From an uncultured SAR86 cluster bacterium (lineage in GTDB: Bacteria; Pseudomonadota; Gammaproteobacteria; Magnimaribacterales; Magnimaribacteraceae): a stretch of DNA of 64,000 nucleotides. The DNA is taken from assembly GCA_902606175.1 (NCBI GenBank), contig CACLEZ010000002.1, positions 1 through 64,000 on the forward strand, given 5' to 3'. Numbering within the stretch: position 1 is the first letter of the stretch; every line of letters begins with the position of its first letter. A program made the translations under genes and the position numbers. Shown here one piece after another: positions 28,016 to 39,890 of the stretch. The notes beneath the pieces were generated by a model. It searched no databases and was not told where the DNA came from. It saw nothing but the letters and a program-made list of their open reading frames with translations.

Positions 28016-29467
28016 ATGAAGTTTCCCTATACAACCAGCATTCTAGGCGCACTTTTGATGTTATTCAGTGGAGTAGCACTTTTTGTACCAGCGTTTCTGG
28101 CTTACTTCATGCAAGAGACTGGGTTTATTTATAACTTTGGTTTAACTGGCTTTATAACTTTCATTATTGGTTGTTTTCTTTTCTTCTTATCTTCAGAAAA
28201 GGATGGAGATCTAAGGACTAAAGATGGTTTCATAATAACTATTTATTTTTGGACTGTTCTTGGTTTTTTTGGATCTATTCCATTCTTTTTAGCGGATTTA
28301 GAAGGAGTTTCATACATAGACTCACTATTTGAGTCGATCTCAGGTTTAACCACTACCGGTGCCACAGTTTTGGTAGGTTTAGATGAAATGCCAAGATCTT
28401 TGCTTTTCTACCGCCATTTACTTCAGTGGCTGGGAGGTATGGGCATTATTGTTCTGGCTGTGGCAGTTCTTCCTCTACTGGGTGTTGGAGGCATGCAGCT
28501 GTACAAGGCAGAAACTCCTGGACCTCTTAAAGACTCGAAGCTAACACCAAGAATAACTCAGACTGCAAAGGCTTTGTGGTTTGTTTATGTATTAATGACA
28601 ATATCTTGCTCATTTTTATACAAGTATTTCGGAATGAGTTGGTTTGACGCCATATGTCATGCATTTTCAACCATATCTATCGGAGGCTTCTCAACTCATG
28701 ATGAGAACTTTGCTTATTTTGCGAATAGCAGTTTGAGATGGACAGCAATTGTATTTATGGTCATTTCAGGAGTAAATTTTGCCCTCCATTACTTGGCATG
28801 GACAAAAAAAAGGTTGTTTCACTATTTTTATGACTCTGAAGTAAAGCTTTACCTGTCTCTATTAACTAGCACGGCATTGATAACTTACCTTACTCTCTAC
28901 TTTAGCAATAATATATATGATGAAATGATAGTTGATAGTGTGTTTCAAGCAGTCTCTATTGGAACAACTTCTGGTTTTCTGACTTCTAACTATTCAAGTT
29001 GGCCCTTATTTGTTCCAATTATGCTTCTCATAGCGGCTTTTATAGGAGCTTGTGCTGGTTCTACTGGTGGCGGAATAAAGGTAATAAGAGCGCTTATTCT
29101 CATAAGGCAGGGATCAAGTGAAATAACAAAGCTTATACACCCTAATGCAGTTGTGACAATAAAGTTTGGCAAAAGATCATTAGATCCCAGAGTTTCAGAA
29201 TCTGTATGGGGATTTTTTGCAGTCTATGTTGCTACTTTTCTAATTATATTAATGTTTCTTTTATCTCAAAACATAGATTTTCTAAGCGCATTTTCGGCAG
29301 TAGGTGCTACTTTGAATAATTTAGGTCCTGGACTAGGCGTTGTTGCCGAGAATTATAAAGATATCTCCGATGGATCAAAACTTGCACTTTGTATGGCAAT
29401 GTTATTAGGGAGATTAGAAATATTCACATTGCTTTTAATATTTACTCCAGCCTTTTGGAGAAATTAA
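28016..29467 (+). CDS. trkH: Trk potassium transporter membrane subunit TrkH
   Basis: K+-translocating subunit, 483 aa, with four M1-P-M2 repeats. Selectivity-filter-like loops are visible as SGLTTTGATV, FSTISIGGFSTH, SIGTTSGFLT and VGATLNNLGPGL. It is paired with trkA in one operon. Confidence 0.95.
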   Translation: MKFPYTTSILGALLMLFSGVALFVPAFLAYFMQETGFIYNFGLTGFITFIIGCFLFFLSSEKDGDLRTKDGFIITIYFWTVLGFFGSIPFFLADLEGVSYIDSLFESISGLTTTGATVLVGLDEMPRSLLFYRHLLQWLGGMGIIVLAVAVLPLLGVGGMQLYKAETPGPLKDSKLTPRITQTAKALWFVYVLMTISCSFLYKYFGMSWFDAICHAFSTISIGGFSTHDENFAYFANSSLRWTAIVFMVISGVNFALHYLAWTKKRLFHYFYDSEVKLYLSLLTSTALITYLTLYFSNNIYDEMIVDSVFQAVSIGTTSGFLTSNYSSWPLFVPIMLLIAAFIGACAGSTGGGIKVIRALILIRQGSSEITKLIHPNAVVTIKFGKRSLDPRVSESVWGFFAVYVATFLIILMFLLSQNIDFLSAFSAVGATLNNLGPGLGVVAENYKDISDGSKLALCMAMLLGRLEIFTLLLIFTPAFWRN

Positions 29468-29474
29468 GTGATAT

Positions 29475-30350
29475 ATGTCACGTTCTGATGTGTTATATAT
29501 ATTAATCATCAAAAGCTTAGAGGCAATCCCTTATAAAGGGCTATTCTATATAGGTAAAGTTTTGGCTCTTTTGCTAAATACACTGCCAAATAAGCATAAA
29601 AGAATTTCTAAGGCTAATCTTGAATTGGTCTTTCCTCACAAAACTTCCTTGCAAATTAATTCCATATTAAGAAATAGCTTGTTTCACAGCATAATGAATA
29701 TCCTTGAAGCAGGACTTGTTTGGGGTAAACAAGGTTATAAAAAAAAACCTGGCTTTATAAATATAAAAAATTTTTCAGAGATAGAAGCTGCTTTGTCATC
29801 TGATAAAGGTGTTCTTCTTTTTACTCCCCACATCGGTAATATAGAAATTATCATTAATTTTCTTGGCCAGCATACAAATTGTACGGTTCCATATACAAAA
29901 CCAAAAAATAAAGCGTTGGATAAAGCCATCACTAATTCAAGAAATAAATCTGGTGTAAAGATGGTCGATACAAATATAACTGGAATTAAAGAAATGCTTT
30001 CGGCTTTAAAGAATAAAAAATTGGTAGCTGTAGCATCAGACCAAGTCCCAAAGAAAGGGGCTGGCATAATCTCAAAGTTTTTCAATAATGAAATCTATTC
30101 CATGACTCTTTTGCCGAAATTACAACAAAGAACTGGGTGCGTTGCTTACTTGATGTACTGTGAAAGAAAAGAAAAAGGTGAAGGTTTTGTTATTCATTTC
30201 GATAGGAAAATTGACCTATCTTCAAATATTCAAGAAGGTGTAGATAAAATGAATAACGAGTTTGAAAAATGTATAATGAAGTTACCTGGACAATATTCTT
30301 GGGAATATAAGAAATTCAAGAGGACAAAGCTTGATTCTATATATAAATAA
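29475..30350 (+). CDS. LpxL/HtrB-family lipid A acyltransferase
   Basis: Inner-membrane acyl-ACP-dependent acyltransferase of the late lipid A pathway. The protein is 291 aa, slightly short for the family (about 300-310). It has an N-terminal hydrophobic helix and the catalytic HX4E pair in FTPHIGNIEIIINFL, then SDQVPKKGAGI. The final MKLPGQYSWEYKKFK matches the usual family end. The acyl chain it transfers cannot be told. It lies 7 bp after trkH. Confidence 0.85.
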   Translation: MSRSDVLYILIIKSLEAIPYKGLFYIGKVLALLLNTLPNKHKRISKANLELVFPHKTSLQINSILRNSLFHSIMNILEAGLVWGKQGYKKKPGFINIKNFSEIEAALSSDKGVLLFTPHIGNIEIIINFLGQHTNCTVPYTKPKNKALDKAITNSRNKSGVKMVDTNITGIKEMLSALKNKKLVAVASDQVPKKGAGIISKFFNNEIYSMTLLPKLQQRTGCVAYLMYCERKEKGEGFVIHFDRKIDLSSNIQEGVDKMNNEFEKCIMKLPGQYSWEYKKFKRTKLDSIYK

Positions 30351-30382
30351 CAGTTAAACCATAGTAAGTACTCACTAACATT

Positions 30383-31732
30383 ATGAAAAATACCTCAATG
30401 GAAGACTTAGTATCTTTATGTAAAAGACGAGGTTTCATATTTCAATCTAATGAAATTTACGGGGGTCTACAGGGACTTTACGATTACGGTCCTTTGGGAG
30501 TTGAGCTAAAAAATAATCTCAAAAAATCTTGGTGGAAATCCATGATATACGAAAGAGATGATATAGAAGGAATAGACTCATCCATCTTAACTAATCCTCT
30601 AGTTCTAAAATATTCTGGACATGAAAATACGTTTACTGATCCCTTAGTAGACTGTAAGTCTTGTGGTGAAAGATTTAGAGCAGATCAAGTACCAGATTAT
30701 TGTAAGAAAGAAGATTTAACTGAACCAAGACAGTTTAACTTAATGTTCAAAACTAATGTTGGGCCAATTGAGGATGGTAATTCATTTGCTTATTTAAGGC
30801 CTGAGACAGCACAAAATATCTTTACCAATTTTAAAAATGTTTTAGATTCTAACCCTCACCCTCTTCCGTTTGGTATCGCTCAGATGGGTAAAGCATTTAG
30901 AAATGAAATAACGCCTAGAAACTTTATATTTAGGGTGCGCGAATTTGAACAAATGGAATTGGAATTTTTTGTAAAACCAGGTGAAGATGAGGAATGGCAT
31001 AAAAAGTGGACTGAATTAAGATTACAATGGTGGGAAGATCAAGGAGTAAGAAGGGAAAGCTTAGAGTTATATCATGTACCTGGTGATGAGTTAGCACATT
31101 ACTCTAAAGCTACTGTGGACATTATGTATAATTTTCCGCATGGCCTAGAGGAACTGGAAGGAATAGCAAATAGAACTGATTTTGATCTAGGATCTCATAC
31201 AAAAGGCCAAAAGGAGCTTGATATAGATGCAAAGGTTGCAGAAAATACACAATCTAACGCAAAACTAGCTATCCAGGACCTTGAAACCAAGAAATGGGTC
31301 GTACCATACGTAATTGAGCCCTCTGCAGGGGTTGACAGAGGTTTTTTAGCCATTCTCAACGAAGCATATAAGGTTGAAAGCCTTGAAAACAATAAGGAAA
31401 GGACGGTTTTATCTCTAAAACCACATCTTGCCCCTATAAAAATAGCCGTTATTCCTCTTAAAAGGAATGAGAGTTCTATAGTAAAGACATCAGTAGATCT
31501 AAAAAATGAATTACAGAGATCAGTTGAAGGTAGGGTTCTTTTAGAAAATACGGGTAACATCGGTAAAAATTACAGAAAACATGACGAAATTGGTACACCT
31601 GCTTGTATCACCGTCGATTTTCAAACTCTTGATGATGATACTGTAACTATAAGGGATAGAGACACAATGGATCAAAAAAGATTGAAAATAGAGGAAGTTA
31701 GACAATTTTTAATACAAAATTATAAACTTTAG
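30383..31732 (+). CDS. glyS: Glycyl-tRNA synthetase, dimeric alpha2 (class IIa) type
   Basis: Charges tRNA-Gly. The protein is 449 aa and collinear with the single-chain alpha2 enzyme of Gram-positives, archaea and eukaryotes: [52 protein letters not shown], and a C-terminal anticodon-binding domain ([10 protein letters not shown]). Most Gammaproteobacteria use the unrelated alpha2beta2 enzyme encoded by glyQ-glyS, usually located right here beside gmhB and plsC. In situ replacement is therefore likely. The 449-aa length is compact but retains all class II motifs. Confidence 0.95.
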   Translation: MKNTSMEDLVSLCKRRGFIFQSNEIYGGLQGLYDYGPLGVELKNNLKKSWWKSMIYERDDIEGIDSSILTNPLVLKYSGHENTFTDPLVDCKSCGERFRADQVPDYCKKEDLTEPRQFNLMFKTNVGPIEDGNSFAYLRPETAQNIFTNFKNVLDSNPHPLPFGIAQMGKAFRNEITPRNFIFRVREFEQMELEFFVKPGEDEEWHKKWTELRLQWWEDQGVRRESLELYHVPGDELAHYSKATVDIMYNFPHGLEELEGIANRTDFDLGSHTKGQKELDIDAKVAENTQSNAKLAIQDLETKKWVVPYVIEPSAGVDRGFLAILNEAYKVESLENNKERTVLSLKPHLAPIKIAVIPLKRNESSIVKTSVDLKNELQRSVEGRVLLENTGNIGKNYRKHDEIGTPACITVDFQTLDDDTVTIRDRDTMDQKRLKIEEVRQFLIQNYKL

Positions 31733-31738
31733 AGAAAA

Positions 31739-32296
31739 ATGAATGATGTTTTGGTCTTAGATAGGGACGGGGTTATTAATGTTGACCTAATGACATATGT
31801 AACTACACCAGAAGATTTCAAGCCAATAAAAGGTAGTTTAGAGGCTATTGCACTTCTGAACAAAAATGGTTACAAGATTGCAATAGCTACAAATCAGGCT
31901 TGTATAGAGAAAAAAATTATCACAGATATTGATTTATTAAAGATTCATGACTATATGAAAGATCTGCTAAAAGAAGTTGGAGGAGAAATTGAATACATAG
32001 CCTATTGCCCTCATAGACCAGAAAGCCTCTGTAAATGTAGAAAACCTGAAACTGGCCTTTTAGAAGAGATTGAAGAATCTATGAAGGTTGATTTGAAGGG
32101 AAAGTATTTTATAGGTGATAAAGATACAGATATTTTAGCGGGTAGACGACATGGCTGTGTTCCTATTCTTCTCAAAAAAAATACTTATGGTAAAAAAGTT
32201 TATGGCACAGATATAAGCCCTCCTGATGAACACTGTTTTAATAACTTACTTGAAGCTGCAAAATTTATTTTAAGTTCTAAAAGTGATTATCCTTAG
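31739..32296 (+). CDS. gmhB: D-glycero-beta-D-manno-heptose-1,7-bisphosphate 7-phosphatase
   Basis: HAD-superfamily phosphatase of ADP-heptose (LPS inner core) synthesis, 185 aa. HAD motif I is LDRDGVINVD, motif II includes IATNQACIEKK, zinc-site residues are in CPHRPESLCKCRKP, and motif III/IV is FIGDKDTDILAG. It overlaps plsC by 14 bp. Confidence 0.92.
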   Translation: MNDVLVLDRDGVINVDLMTYVTTPEDFKPIKGSLEAIALLNKNGYKIAIATNQACIEKKIITDIDLLKIHDYMKDLLKEVGGEIEYIAYCPHRPESLCKCRKPETGLLEEIEESMKVDLKGKYFIGDKDTDILAGRRHGCVPILLKKNTYGKKVYGTDISPPDEHCFNNLLEAAKFILSSKSDYP

Positions 32297-32978
32297 ATCA
32301 ACTGTTTTTTACTTAGGCTATTTAAGCTCAGGAATATTAGCTAGCTTGATAGCATGTATTGTTGGTCCATTTTTAGGACTGGAAAATAGATTAAGACTTT
32401 TTTCACAATGGCCTAAGTTCGCAAACTGGTTATTACATTTATCTTGCGGGATAAAAGTAGAGATAATTGGAAAAGAGAACTTACCCAACGAACCATGTGT
32501 CATTGTTTCTAACCATCAGGGTCAGTGGGAAACCTATTCGATGCAATACCTTTTTCATCCTATGTGTACCTTATTGAAAAAAGAATTGCTGTACATTCCT
32601 CTTTGGGGTTGGGCAATGAAAATGTTAAATCCAATTGCAATTAATAGAAATAAACCAAAAGAAGCTATTTTGCAAACACTTGAGGAAGGTTCGGATAGAT
32701 TAAAAAAGGGTATGTATGTTTTGTTATTCCCAGAAGGAACAAGAGTCAAAGCTGGAAGGGTCGGGCAATATGCTAGGAGTAGTTTTGAATTGGCCAAAAG
32801 AAATGGCGTAAAGGTATTGCCACTATGTCACAACTCAGGAGATTGCTGGCCGGCTCATAAATTTATTAAAAAACCTGGAAAAATTATATTAAATATTGGA
32901 AAGCCTTTTTATGTTGAAGACTCAAGAAAATCAGCGATCGATGTAAGAGAGTGGGTAGAAAAGAAGCTAAATTCTTAG
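32283..32978 (+). CDS. plsC: 1-acyl-sn-glycerol-3-phosphate acyltransferase
   Basis: PlsC-family enzyme that makes phosphatidic acid from lysophosphatidic acid. The protein is 231 aa from a GTG start inside gmhB. The HX4D-like catalytic motif reads SNHQGQWET (His then Glu in place of the canonical Asp, as in some paralogues), followed by FPEGTR and NSGDCWPAH. It converges with gyrB after 6 bp. The HX4E variant leaves some doubt about the exact acceptor. Confidence 0.87.
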   Translation: MIILRSTVFYLGYLSSGILASLIACIVGPFLGLENRLRLFSQWPKFANWLLHLSCGIKVEIIGKENLPNEPCVIVSNHQGQWETYSMQYLFHPMCTLLKKELLYIPLWGWAMKMLNPIAINRNKPKEAILQTLEEGSDRLKKGMYVLLFPEGTRVKAGRVGQYARSSFELAKRNGVKVLPLCHNSGDCWPAHKFIKKPGKIILNIGKPFYVEDSRKSAIDVREWVEKKLNS

Positions 32979-32984
32979 ACAAAA

Positions 32985-35474
<2,490 letters not shown>

Positions 35475-35485
35475 TTAATACATAA

Positions 35486-36556
35486 TTAGATATTAATCTG
35501 TGTAAAGTTTGTCATTTTTTTTAAGGATTTATGCATCTCTTCGCCCTCAATCCCTGTTAAAATTACTTGATTCTCTGATTCAAGTATCTTCATTACTATA
35601 GATGTGAGATTGTTCAAATCTAGTTCAGATCCTAGATCATCTATCATAAGAAGAATTTCAGTATCTACTAAGTCTTCCAAAAGACTTTTAGTTGATAAAA
35701 AAACTAACAAAATCAATATCTTAATTTGCCCTCGAGAAAGATTCGAGGAAGCTTTTTTATTTTCTACAGTAAATGTAAAGTCCATTCTGTGAGGACCTTT
35801 TGACGTGTAACCCAAAGCCATATCTCTATCGAGACTTTCCAATAAAGACTCCTCTAATTTTTTTGAACGCTCCCATCCTTTAGAGAAAGTTAGACTTAAT
35901 TTATCAAGGTAATCAAAAGAGCCATTAGCAATATTTTTTTCCATTGACTCTAAGGTATGTTCTTTAAAAACCTTAAAAAAATTGTATTGCTCCAGGCTGA
36001 GTTTTAAACCTAATACTGCCAACTCCTCACTCCATAAGGCGACTTCAGAACTTGAAAGCTTTTTCTTTAAGGATCTATTCCTTTGTTTAAGTACTTTTTG
36101 ATAGGCATTATTCAATTGTTTAATCTCAGGTTTCACGTGGAACATAAGATCATTAAAAAATTCCCTTCTGATATCTGGTTCACCGTCTATCATTTTAAGA
36201 TTTTTAGCGAGGACAACTTGCAAAAAATATAGCTCTTCTTTTTTTACAGGCAGTTCGTCAAGCATTCGTTTTGAAAAAAGCCTTTTATTATGACTATTTT
36301 CAATAAACAGGCTAAGGGTTTTACCCTTAATAATGCCTTTTGCGGATACATTATAAAATTCTTTATCAGAATGAATGCATTCTTTGGTTTCCTTTGCTCT
36401 GAAAGAATTGCCAGTTAACAGTACATTTAATGACTCTAAAACCGTTGTTTTGCCTGAACCATTTTCACCTAATATGAGATTTATGCCATCGGAGAACGTG
36501 AAGATTTTATCTTGAAAAAGCCTAAAGTTCTTTAGGTGAAGCCTCTGAAGAGGCAT
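35486..36556 (-). CDS. recF: DNA replication and repair protein RecF
   Basis: SMC-like ATPase that loads RecA at gaps via RecOR, 356 aa. Walker A is LGENGSGKTTVLESLN, the signature-like motif is LSRGQIKILILL and Walker B is LLMIDDLGSELD. It overlaps dnaN by one base (start and stop share A). The coding sequence contains a parS-like palindrome at 36129-36144, encoding Phe-His-Val-Lys. Confidence 0.95.
   Translation of the reverse strand: MPLQRLHLKNFRLFQDKIFTFSDGINLILGENGSGKTTVLESLNVLLTGNSFRAKETKECIHSDKEFYNVSAKGIIKGKTLSLFIENSHNKRLFSKRMLDELPVKKEELYFLQVVLAKNLKMIDGEPDIRREFFNDLMFHVKPEIKQLNNAYQKVLKQRNRSLKKKLSSSEVALWSEELAVLGLKLSLEQYNFFKVFKEHTLESMEKNIANGSFDYLDKLSLTFSKGWERSKKLEESLLESLDRDMALGYTSKGPHRMDFTFTVENKKASSNLSRGQIKILILLVFLSTKSLLEDLVDTEILLMIDDLGSELDLNNLTSIVMKILESENQVILTGIEGEEMHKSLKKMTNFTQINI
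36129..36144. promoter_or_regulatory. parS-like ParB-binding site inside recF
   Basis: The 16-mer GGTTTCACGTGGAACA contains the CACGTG core with GTTT and GAAC arms. Against the Bacillus-type consensus TGTTTCACGTGAAACA its reverse complement matches at 14 of 16 positions, and the GTTCCACGTG arm is the Pseudomonas form. It lies about 10 kb from parAB and about 3 kb from dnaA, the usual origin-proximal position. No second copy was found by eye. Confidence 0.65.
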
Positions 36557-37656
36557 TACAGCCTCATTGGCATAATGACATAAACGTCATCTTCAGAATT
36601 TTTTTCCTTGATAATACAACTAGAATCTTCGCCGTAGAATTCAAAGGAAACGGTTTCACTTTCAATAGAGTTAAGAACATCTAAGAGATATCCTATATTA
36701 AATCCAACTTCAAGCTCAGAACCTTTATAAATGACATCCACTTCTTCTTCAGCTGATTCTTGTTCCGGATTGTTAGCTGTAAGTTTAAGCTTATTCTCAG
36801 ATAACTGAAATCTAACACCTCTATACTTTTCATTTGACAAAACAGAAGCTCTAGAAAGTGCTGATTGAAGAATCTCTTTGCTAATTTCTAAGGGTAAAGG
36901 CTCCCCTGTTGGAAAAACTTTATTATAGTCTGGATACTTTCCATCTATTAATTTACTCGAAAAACTAAGGTTTTCAGACCGAACATCAACATAAGAAGCA
37001 CCAATAAGAAGCTCTACAGTCCCCTCATTTGGAGAAAGAAGTTTTGAAAGTTCAAGAACTGCTTTTCTAGGGAGAATATTTCTCACATCTAAATCTGCCG
37101 CGTTAGTTGTTGCTGAAGAAAAGGCCAATCTGTGGCCATCGGTTGCAACTCCATTTATCTTATTGCCTTCTATCTCTAAAAGCATCCCATTTAAATAATA
37201 TCTTACGTCCTGTGAAGCCATAGAAAATGATGTTTTAGATAATAGTCTCTTTAAAACACCGGACTCGACAGTAATTGGGGTTTGCTCCTCATTAATTTCT
37301 ATTTCAGGAAAATCATCAGGAGATATTGTTGCAAAATCGGCATGGAAATTACTAGAGCTTACAGTCAATTTACCATTTGATAGAGAAAAGTTAACATTTT
37401 CTCCCTCTGGCAATGACCTGCATAATTCAGACATCTTCCTGGCAGAAACTGTAGTTTCGCCCTCCTCTTGAATTTCAATTAAGTCTGAATACGTTTTTAT
37501 TTGTATTTCTAGATCAGTTGCAGTTACTTCTAATTTTCCATTAACTGTTTTTAGCCTTAAATTTGCTAAAATAGGTATTGTCTGGCGCCTTTCAGCTACT
37601 GCTGCTGCGTTTTGAAGAGAGTCAACTATTTGTGCCTTTTCTGTGATGAATTTCAT
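36556..37656 (-). CDS. dnaN: DNA polymerase III sliding clamp (beta subunit)
   Basis: Ring clamp giving processivity to DNA polymerase III, 366 aa, three repeated domains. Typical features: the start MKFITEKAQIVDSLQNAA, the RRQTIPILANL strand, GVATDGHRLA and the C-terminal MPMRL hydrophobic end. It follows dnaA after 7 bp and overlaps recF by 1 bp. Confidence 0.96.
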   Translation of the reverse strand: MKFITEKAQIVDSLQNAAAVAERRQTIPILANLRLKTVNGKLEVTATDLEIQIKTYSDLIEIQEEGETTVSARKMSELCRSLPEGENVNFSLSNGKLTVSSSNFHADFATISPDDFPEIEINEEQTPITVESGVLKRLLSKTSFSMASQDVRYYLNGMLLEIEGNKINGVATDGHRLAFSSATTNAADLDVRNILPRKAVLELSKLLSPNEGTVELLIGASYVDVRSENLSFSSKLIDGKYPDYNKVFPTGEPLPLEISKEILQSALSRASVLSNEKYRGVRFQLSENKLKLTANNPEQESAEEEVDVIYKGSELEVGFNIGYLLDVLNSIESETVSFEFYGEDSSCIIKEKNSEDDVYVIMPMRL

Positions 37657-37663
37657 TCTTATA

Positions 37664-39034
37664 TTATATGGTTAATACCCTTAAAAGCTTTCTATAATCT
37701 TCTTCTATATCGAGGTTAAAAGATCTAAGTTCATTTATTTTTTTACAGGCATGTATGACTGTTGTATGGTCTCTTCCGCCAAAAGACTCCCCTATTTCTG
37801 GCAAGCTGTAGTTTGTCAGCTCTTTAGCCAAAAACATCGCCATCTGTCTTGGTCTGGCAACGGACCTACTGCGTCTTTTAGAGAGAATATCACTCATTTT
37901 TATGTTGTAATACTCAGCTGTAGTTTTTTGTATATTTTCTACACTTACTTGTCTTGCTTGAATAGCCAAAAGATCTTTTAAAGAATCTTTGATTAAGTCA
38001 ATGGTTATTGCTCTTCCTGTAAAATTCGAGTTCGCGATTACCCTTTTTAAAGCTCCTTCAAGCTCTCTTACATTCGATCTTACTTTTTGTGCTATAAAAA
38101 ATGCAGATTCTTCACTAAGCTCATGATCCATAGTCATGGCCTTGCTTAAGAGTATTGCAACTCTTGTTTCTAATTCAGGTGGCTCTATTACAACTGGCAA
38201 CCCCCAACCTAGTCTTGACTTCAATCTATCCTCTAATCCATCAATTTCTTTAGGATACTTATCGCAAGTTAGAATCATCTGACTTCCTTTTTCCAGTAAG
38301 GAATTGAAAGTATGAAATAGTTCTTCTTGTGATTGCTCCTTTTTAGCAAAAAACTGAATATCATCAATTAATAGCGCATCCAAAGATCTATAGTGTTGTT
38401 TAAATTCATTAATTGCTCCTAATTGTAATGATTTTACCATATCACTCACAAACTTCTCTGAATGAACATAGGCTATTTTCTTGTTAGGATCTTGCTTCAG
38501 AATCTCATTTCCAACAGCGTGCATCAAATGGGTTTTGCCTAGCCCAACCCCGCCGTATATAAAAAGAGGATTATAAGAATTTTTGAGACCATCACCTATT
38601 TGTCTAGAAGCAGCCAATGCAATGTGGTTAGACTTGCCCTCTACGAATGTTTCAAAGGTGAAGTTTTCTATTAGATTGTTTTTTTTTGGCACCTCTGCGG
38701 ACTGAGCTATTCGGGTTGTTATTGCAGGTGCGCTGGTGTCGCGTTTTGAGTCTTCATTTGGAAGCTTATCATGGTAGTCAACAAATATTTCAAAGTTGAG
38801 ATTAAGGTCTCTCTTACTTGTAATAGCGCTTAATCTCTCTTTAATAGTTATGCCGTAATTGTCTTCGACCCAATCAGATATAAACTTGTTTGGAGCTAAA
38901 ACACTGTAGGAAAGGGGGTTTGAGCCATTATTTTTTTCTAGAGTTAGTGGCGCGATCCATGTAGAATACTCTTCAATAGGTAGGTCTCTTTCTAAAGTTT
39001 TTTTACATTCTCCCCAAAAGTGCAATTCGGTCAT
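37664..39034 (-). CDS. dnaA: Chromosomal replication initiator DnaA
   Basis: Origin-binding AAA+ initiator, 456 aa from ATG 39034; the longer open frame to 39070 would start inside a DnaA box and add 12 non-conserved residues, so I prefer [18 protein letters not shown] as the N-terminus. Domains: I (1-90, helicase interaction), II short linker, III AAA+ with [16 protein letters not shown] and [14 protein letters not shown]-binding with [18 protein letters not shown] and [15 protein letters not shown]. Its promoter region holds two DnaA boxes, suggesting autoregulation. Confidence 0.96.
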   Translation of the reverse strand: MTELHFWGECKKTLERDLPIEEYSTWIAPLTLEKNNGSNPLSYSVLAPNKFISDWVEDNYGITIKERLSAITSKRDLNLNFEIFVDYHDKLPNEDSKRDTSAPAITTRIAQSAEVPKKNNLIENFTFETFVEGKSNHIALAASRQIGDGLKNSYNPLFIYGGVGLGKTHLMHAVGNEILKQDPNKKIAYVHSEKFVSDMVKSLQLGAINEFKQHYRSLDALLIDDIQFFAKKEQSQEELFHTFNSLLEKGSQMILTCDKYPKEIDGLEDRLKSRLGWGLPVVIEPPELETRVAILLSKAMTMDHELSEESAFFIAQKVRSNVRELEGALKRVIANSNFTGRAITIDLIKDSLKDLLAIQARQVSVENIQKTTAEYYNIKMSDILSKRRSRSVARPRQMAMFLAKELTNYSLPEIGESFGGRDHTTVIHACKKINELRSFNLDIEEDYRKLLRVLTI

Positions 39035-39062
39035 GAGATTGATTATATATAGATTAACAAAG

Positions 39063-39100
39063 TTATCCACAGAATAAACACAGATATTTATTGTGGATAA
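39063..39100. promoter_or_regulatory. Two perfect DnaA boxes between dnaA and rpmH (candidate oriC or dnaA autoregulation)
   Basis: Consensus TTATCCACA at 39063-39071 and its inverse TGTGGATAA at 39092-39100, facing each other over 20 bp, followed by an AT-rich run (39101-39135). The dnaA-rpmH interval is the origin in Pseudomonas. Only two boxes in about 150 bp is sparse for a full oriC, so this may be one part of a bipartite origin or only the dnaA operator. Confidence 0.75.
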
Positions 39101-39130
39101 CTTGTTGATATATTGTTTTAATTATTTTGC

Positions 39131-39159
39131 TTGTCTTAGATCAACAAAGACTCTATCAT
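39131..39159 (+). promoter_or_regulatory. Sigma70 promoter of rpmH-rnpA
   Basis: TTGTCT (39131-39136), 17-bp spacer, TATCAT (39154-39159), 28 bp before the rpmH ATG. Good spacing, and no competing signal in the interval. Confidence 0.65.
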
Positions 39160-39187
39160 TCGCAACCCAAATTACCTTTTAAGCACA

Positions 39188-39322
39188 ATGAAAAGAACAT
39201 ATCAACCGAGTAAAATCAAACGAGCTAGGACGCATGGTTTCCGTTCGAGAAACTCTACACTCGGAGGTAAAAAGGTGCTGAGTAACAGAAGGAAAAAGGG
39301 GAGGCTTTCCCTTACTGTCTAA
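39188..39322 (+). CDS. rpmH: Large ribosomal subunit protein bL34
   Basis: The 44-aa protein begins [18 protein letters not shown] and contains the [20 protein letters not shown] core, ending LSLTV, the complete and highly conserved bL34 sequence with usual length. It is too short for many ORF searches. Its stop abuts the rnpA ATG (TAAATG), the conserved rpmH-rnpA arrangement. Confidence 0.97.
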   Translation: MKRTYQPSKIKRARTHGFRSRNSTLGGKKVLSNRRKKGRLSLTV

Positions 39323-39661
39323 ATGAGCCCTAAGCGCTCGATATCATCTAAAGAAGGTTTTAGTGATATTTTCGATAGTCCTGATCAAAAACATTCCACC
39401 AACAACATATTGATTCTTTCAAAGGATAAGGGCTTGGGTTTTTCAAGAATAGGGGTGGCTATTAGGAAGAAAGATAATAAGCTTGCTGTAGATAGAAATA
39501 ATATAAAGAGAAAAATAAAAGGAAGTTTTCTCGCAAAGGTTTTAGAATTACCCCACAAAGATTTTGTTGTGTATGTAAAAAAAAATTTAAAGGGAAAAGA
39601 AGTGGAGCTAAAAAAAGATTTAGATAAAATCTGGGCAAAGTTTAAAAGCAATAATGATTAA
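39323..39661 (+). CDS. rnpA: Ribonuclease P protein component
   Basis: Protein subunit that helps the RNase P RNA bind pre-tRNA. The protein is 112 aa. The signature basic motif is [14 protein letters not shown], preceded by [17 protein letters not shown]. It overlaps yidD by 8 bp. Sequence is more divergent than average at the N-terminus. Confidence 0.92.
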   Translation: MSPKRSISSKEGFSDIFDSPDQKHSTNNILILSKDKGLGFSRIGVAIRKKDNKLAVDRNNIKRKIKGSFLAKVLELPHKDFVVYVKKNLKGKEVELKKDLDKIWAKFKSNND

Positions 39662-39890
39662 CAAAACGCTTATAAAGATTATTAAATTTTACCAAAGGTT
39701 TTTGAGCCCCGTGTTGGGACAAAACTGTAGGTTTCATCCAACTTGCTCTCAGTATGCGCTTGAGGCTTTGAGGGTTCATGGGACTTATAAAGGATCAATT
39801 CTAGCCATAAAAAGAATCATTAGATGTAACCCTTGGGGCGGTAGTGGAATAGACAATGTACCTGGAGAATCAACACATGGACGTGATTAA
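39654..39890 (+). CDS. yidD: Membrane protein insertion efficiency factor YidD
   Basis: A 78-aa small amphipathic protein with the family signature [28 protein letters not shown] and [16 protein letters not shown]. It assists YidC-dependent insertion. It overlaps rnpA at its start and yidC at its end (14 bp with the preferred yidC start). Confidence 0.95.
   Translation: MINKTLIKIIKFYQRFLSPVLGQNCRFHPTCSQYALEALRVHGTYKGSILAIKRIIRCNPWGGSGIDNVPGESTHGRD

Noticed and set aside
39035-39070. Longer DnaA start at 39070
   Set aside because: It would place the start codon in a DnaA box and add 12 residues without family support; ATG 39034 gives the conserved N-terminus.
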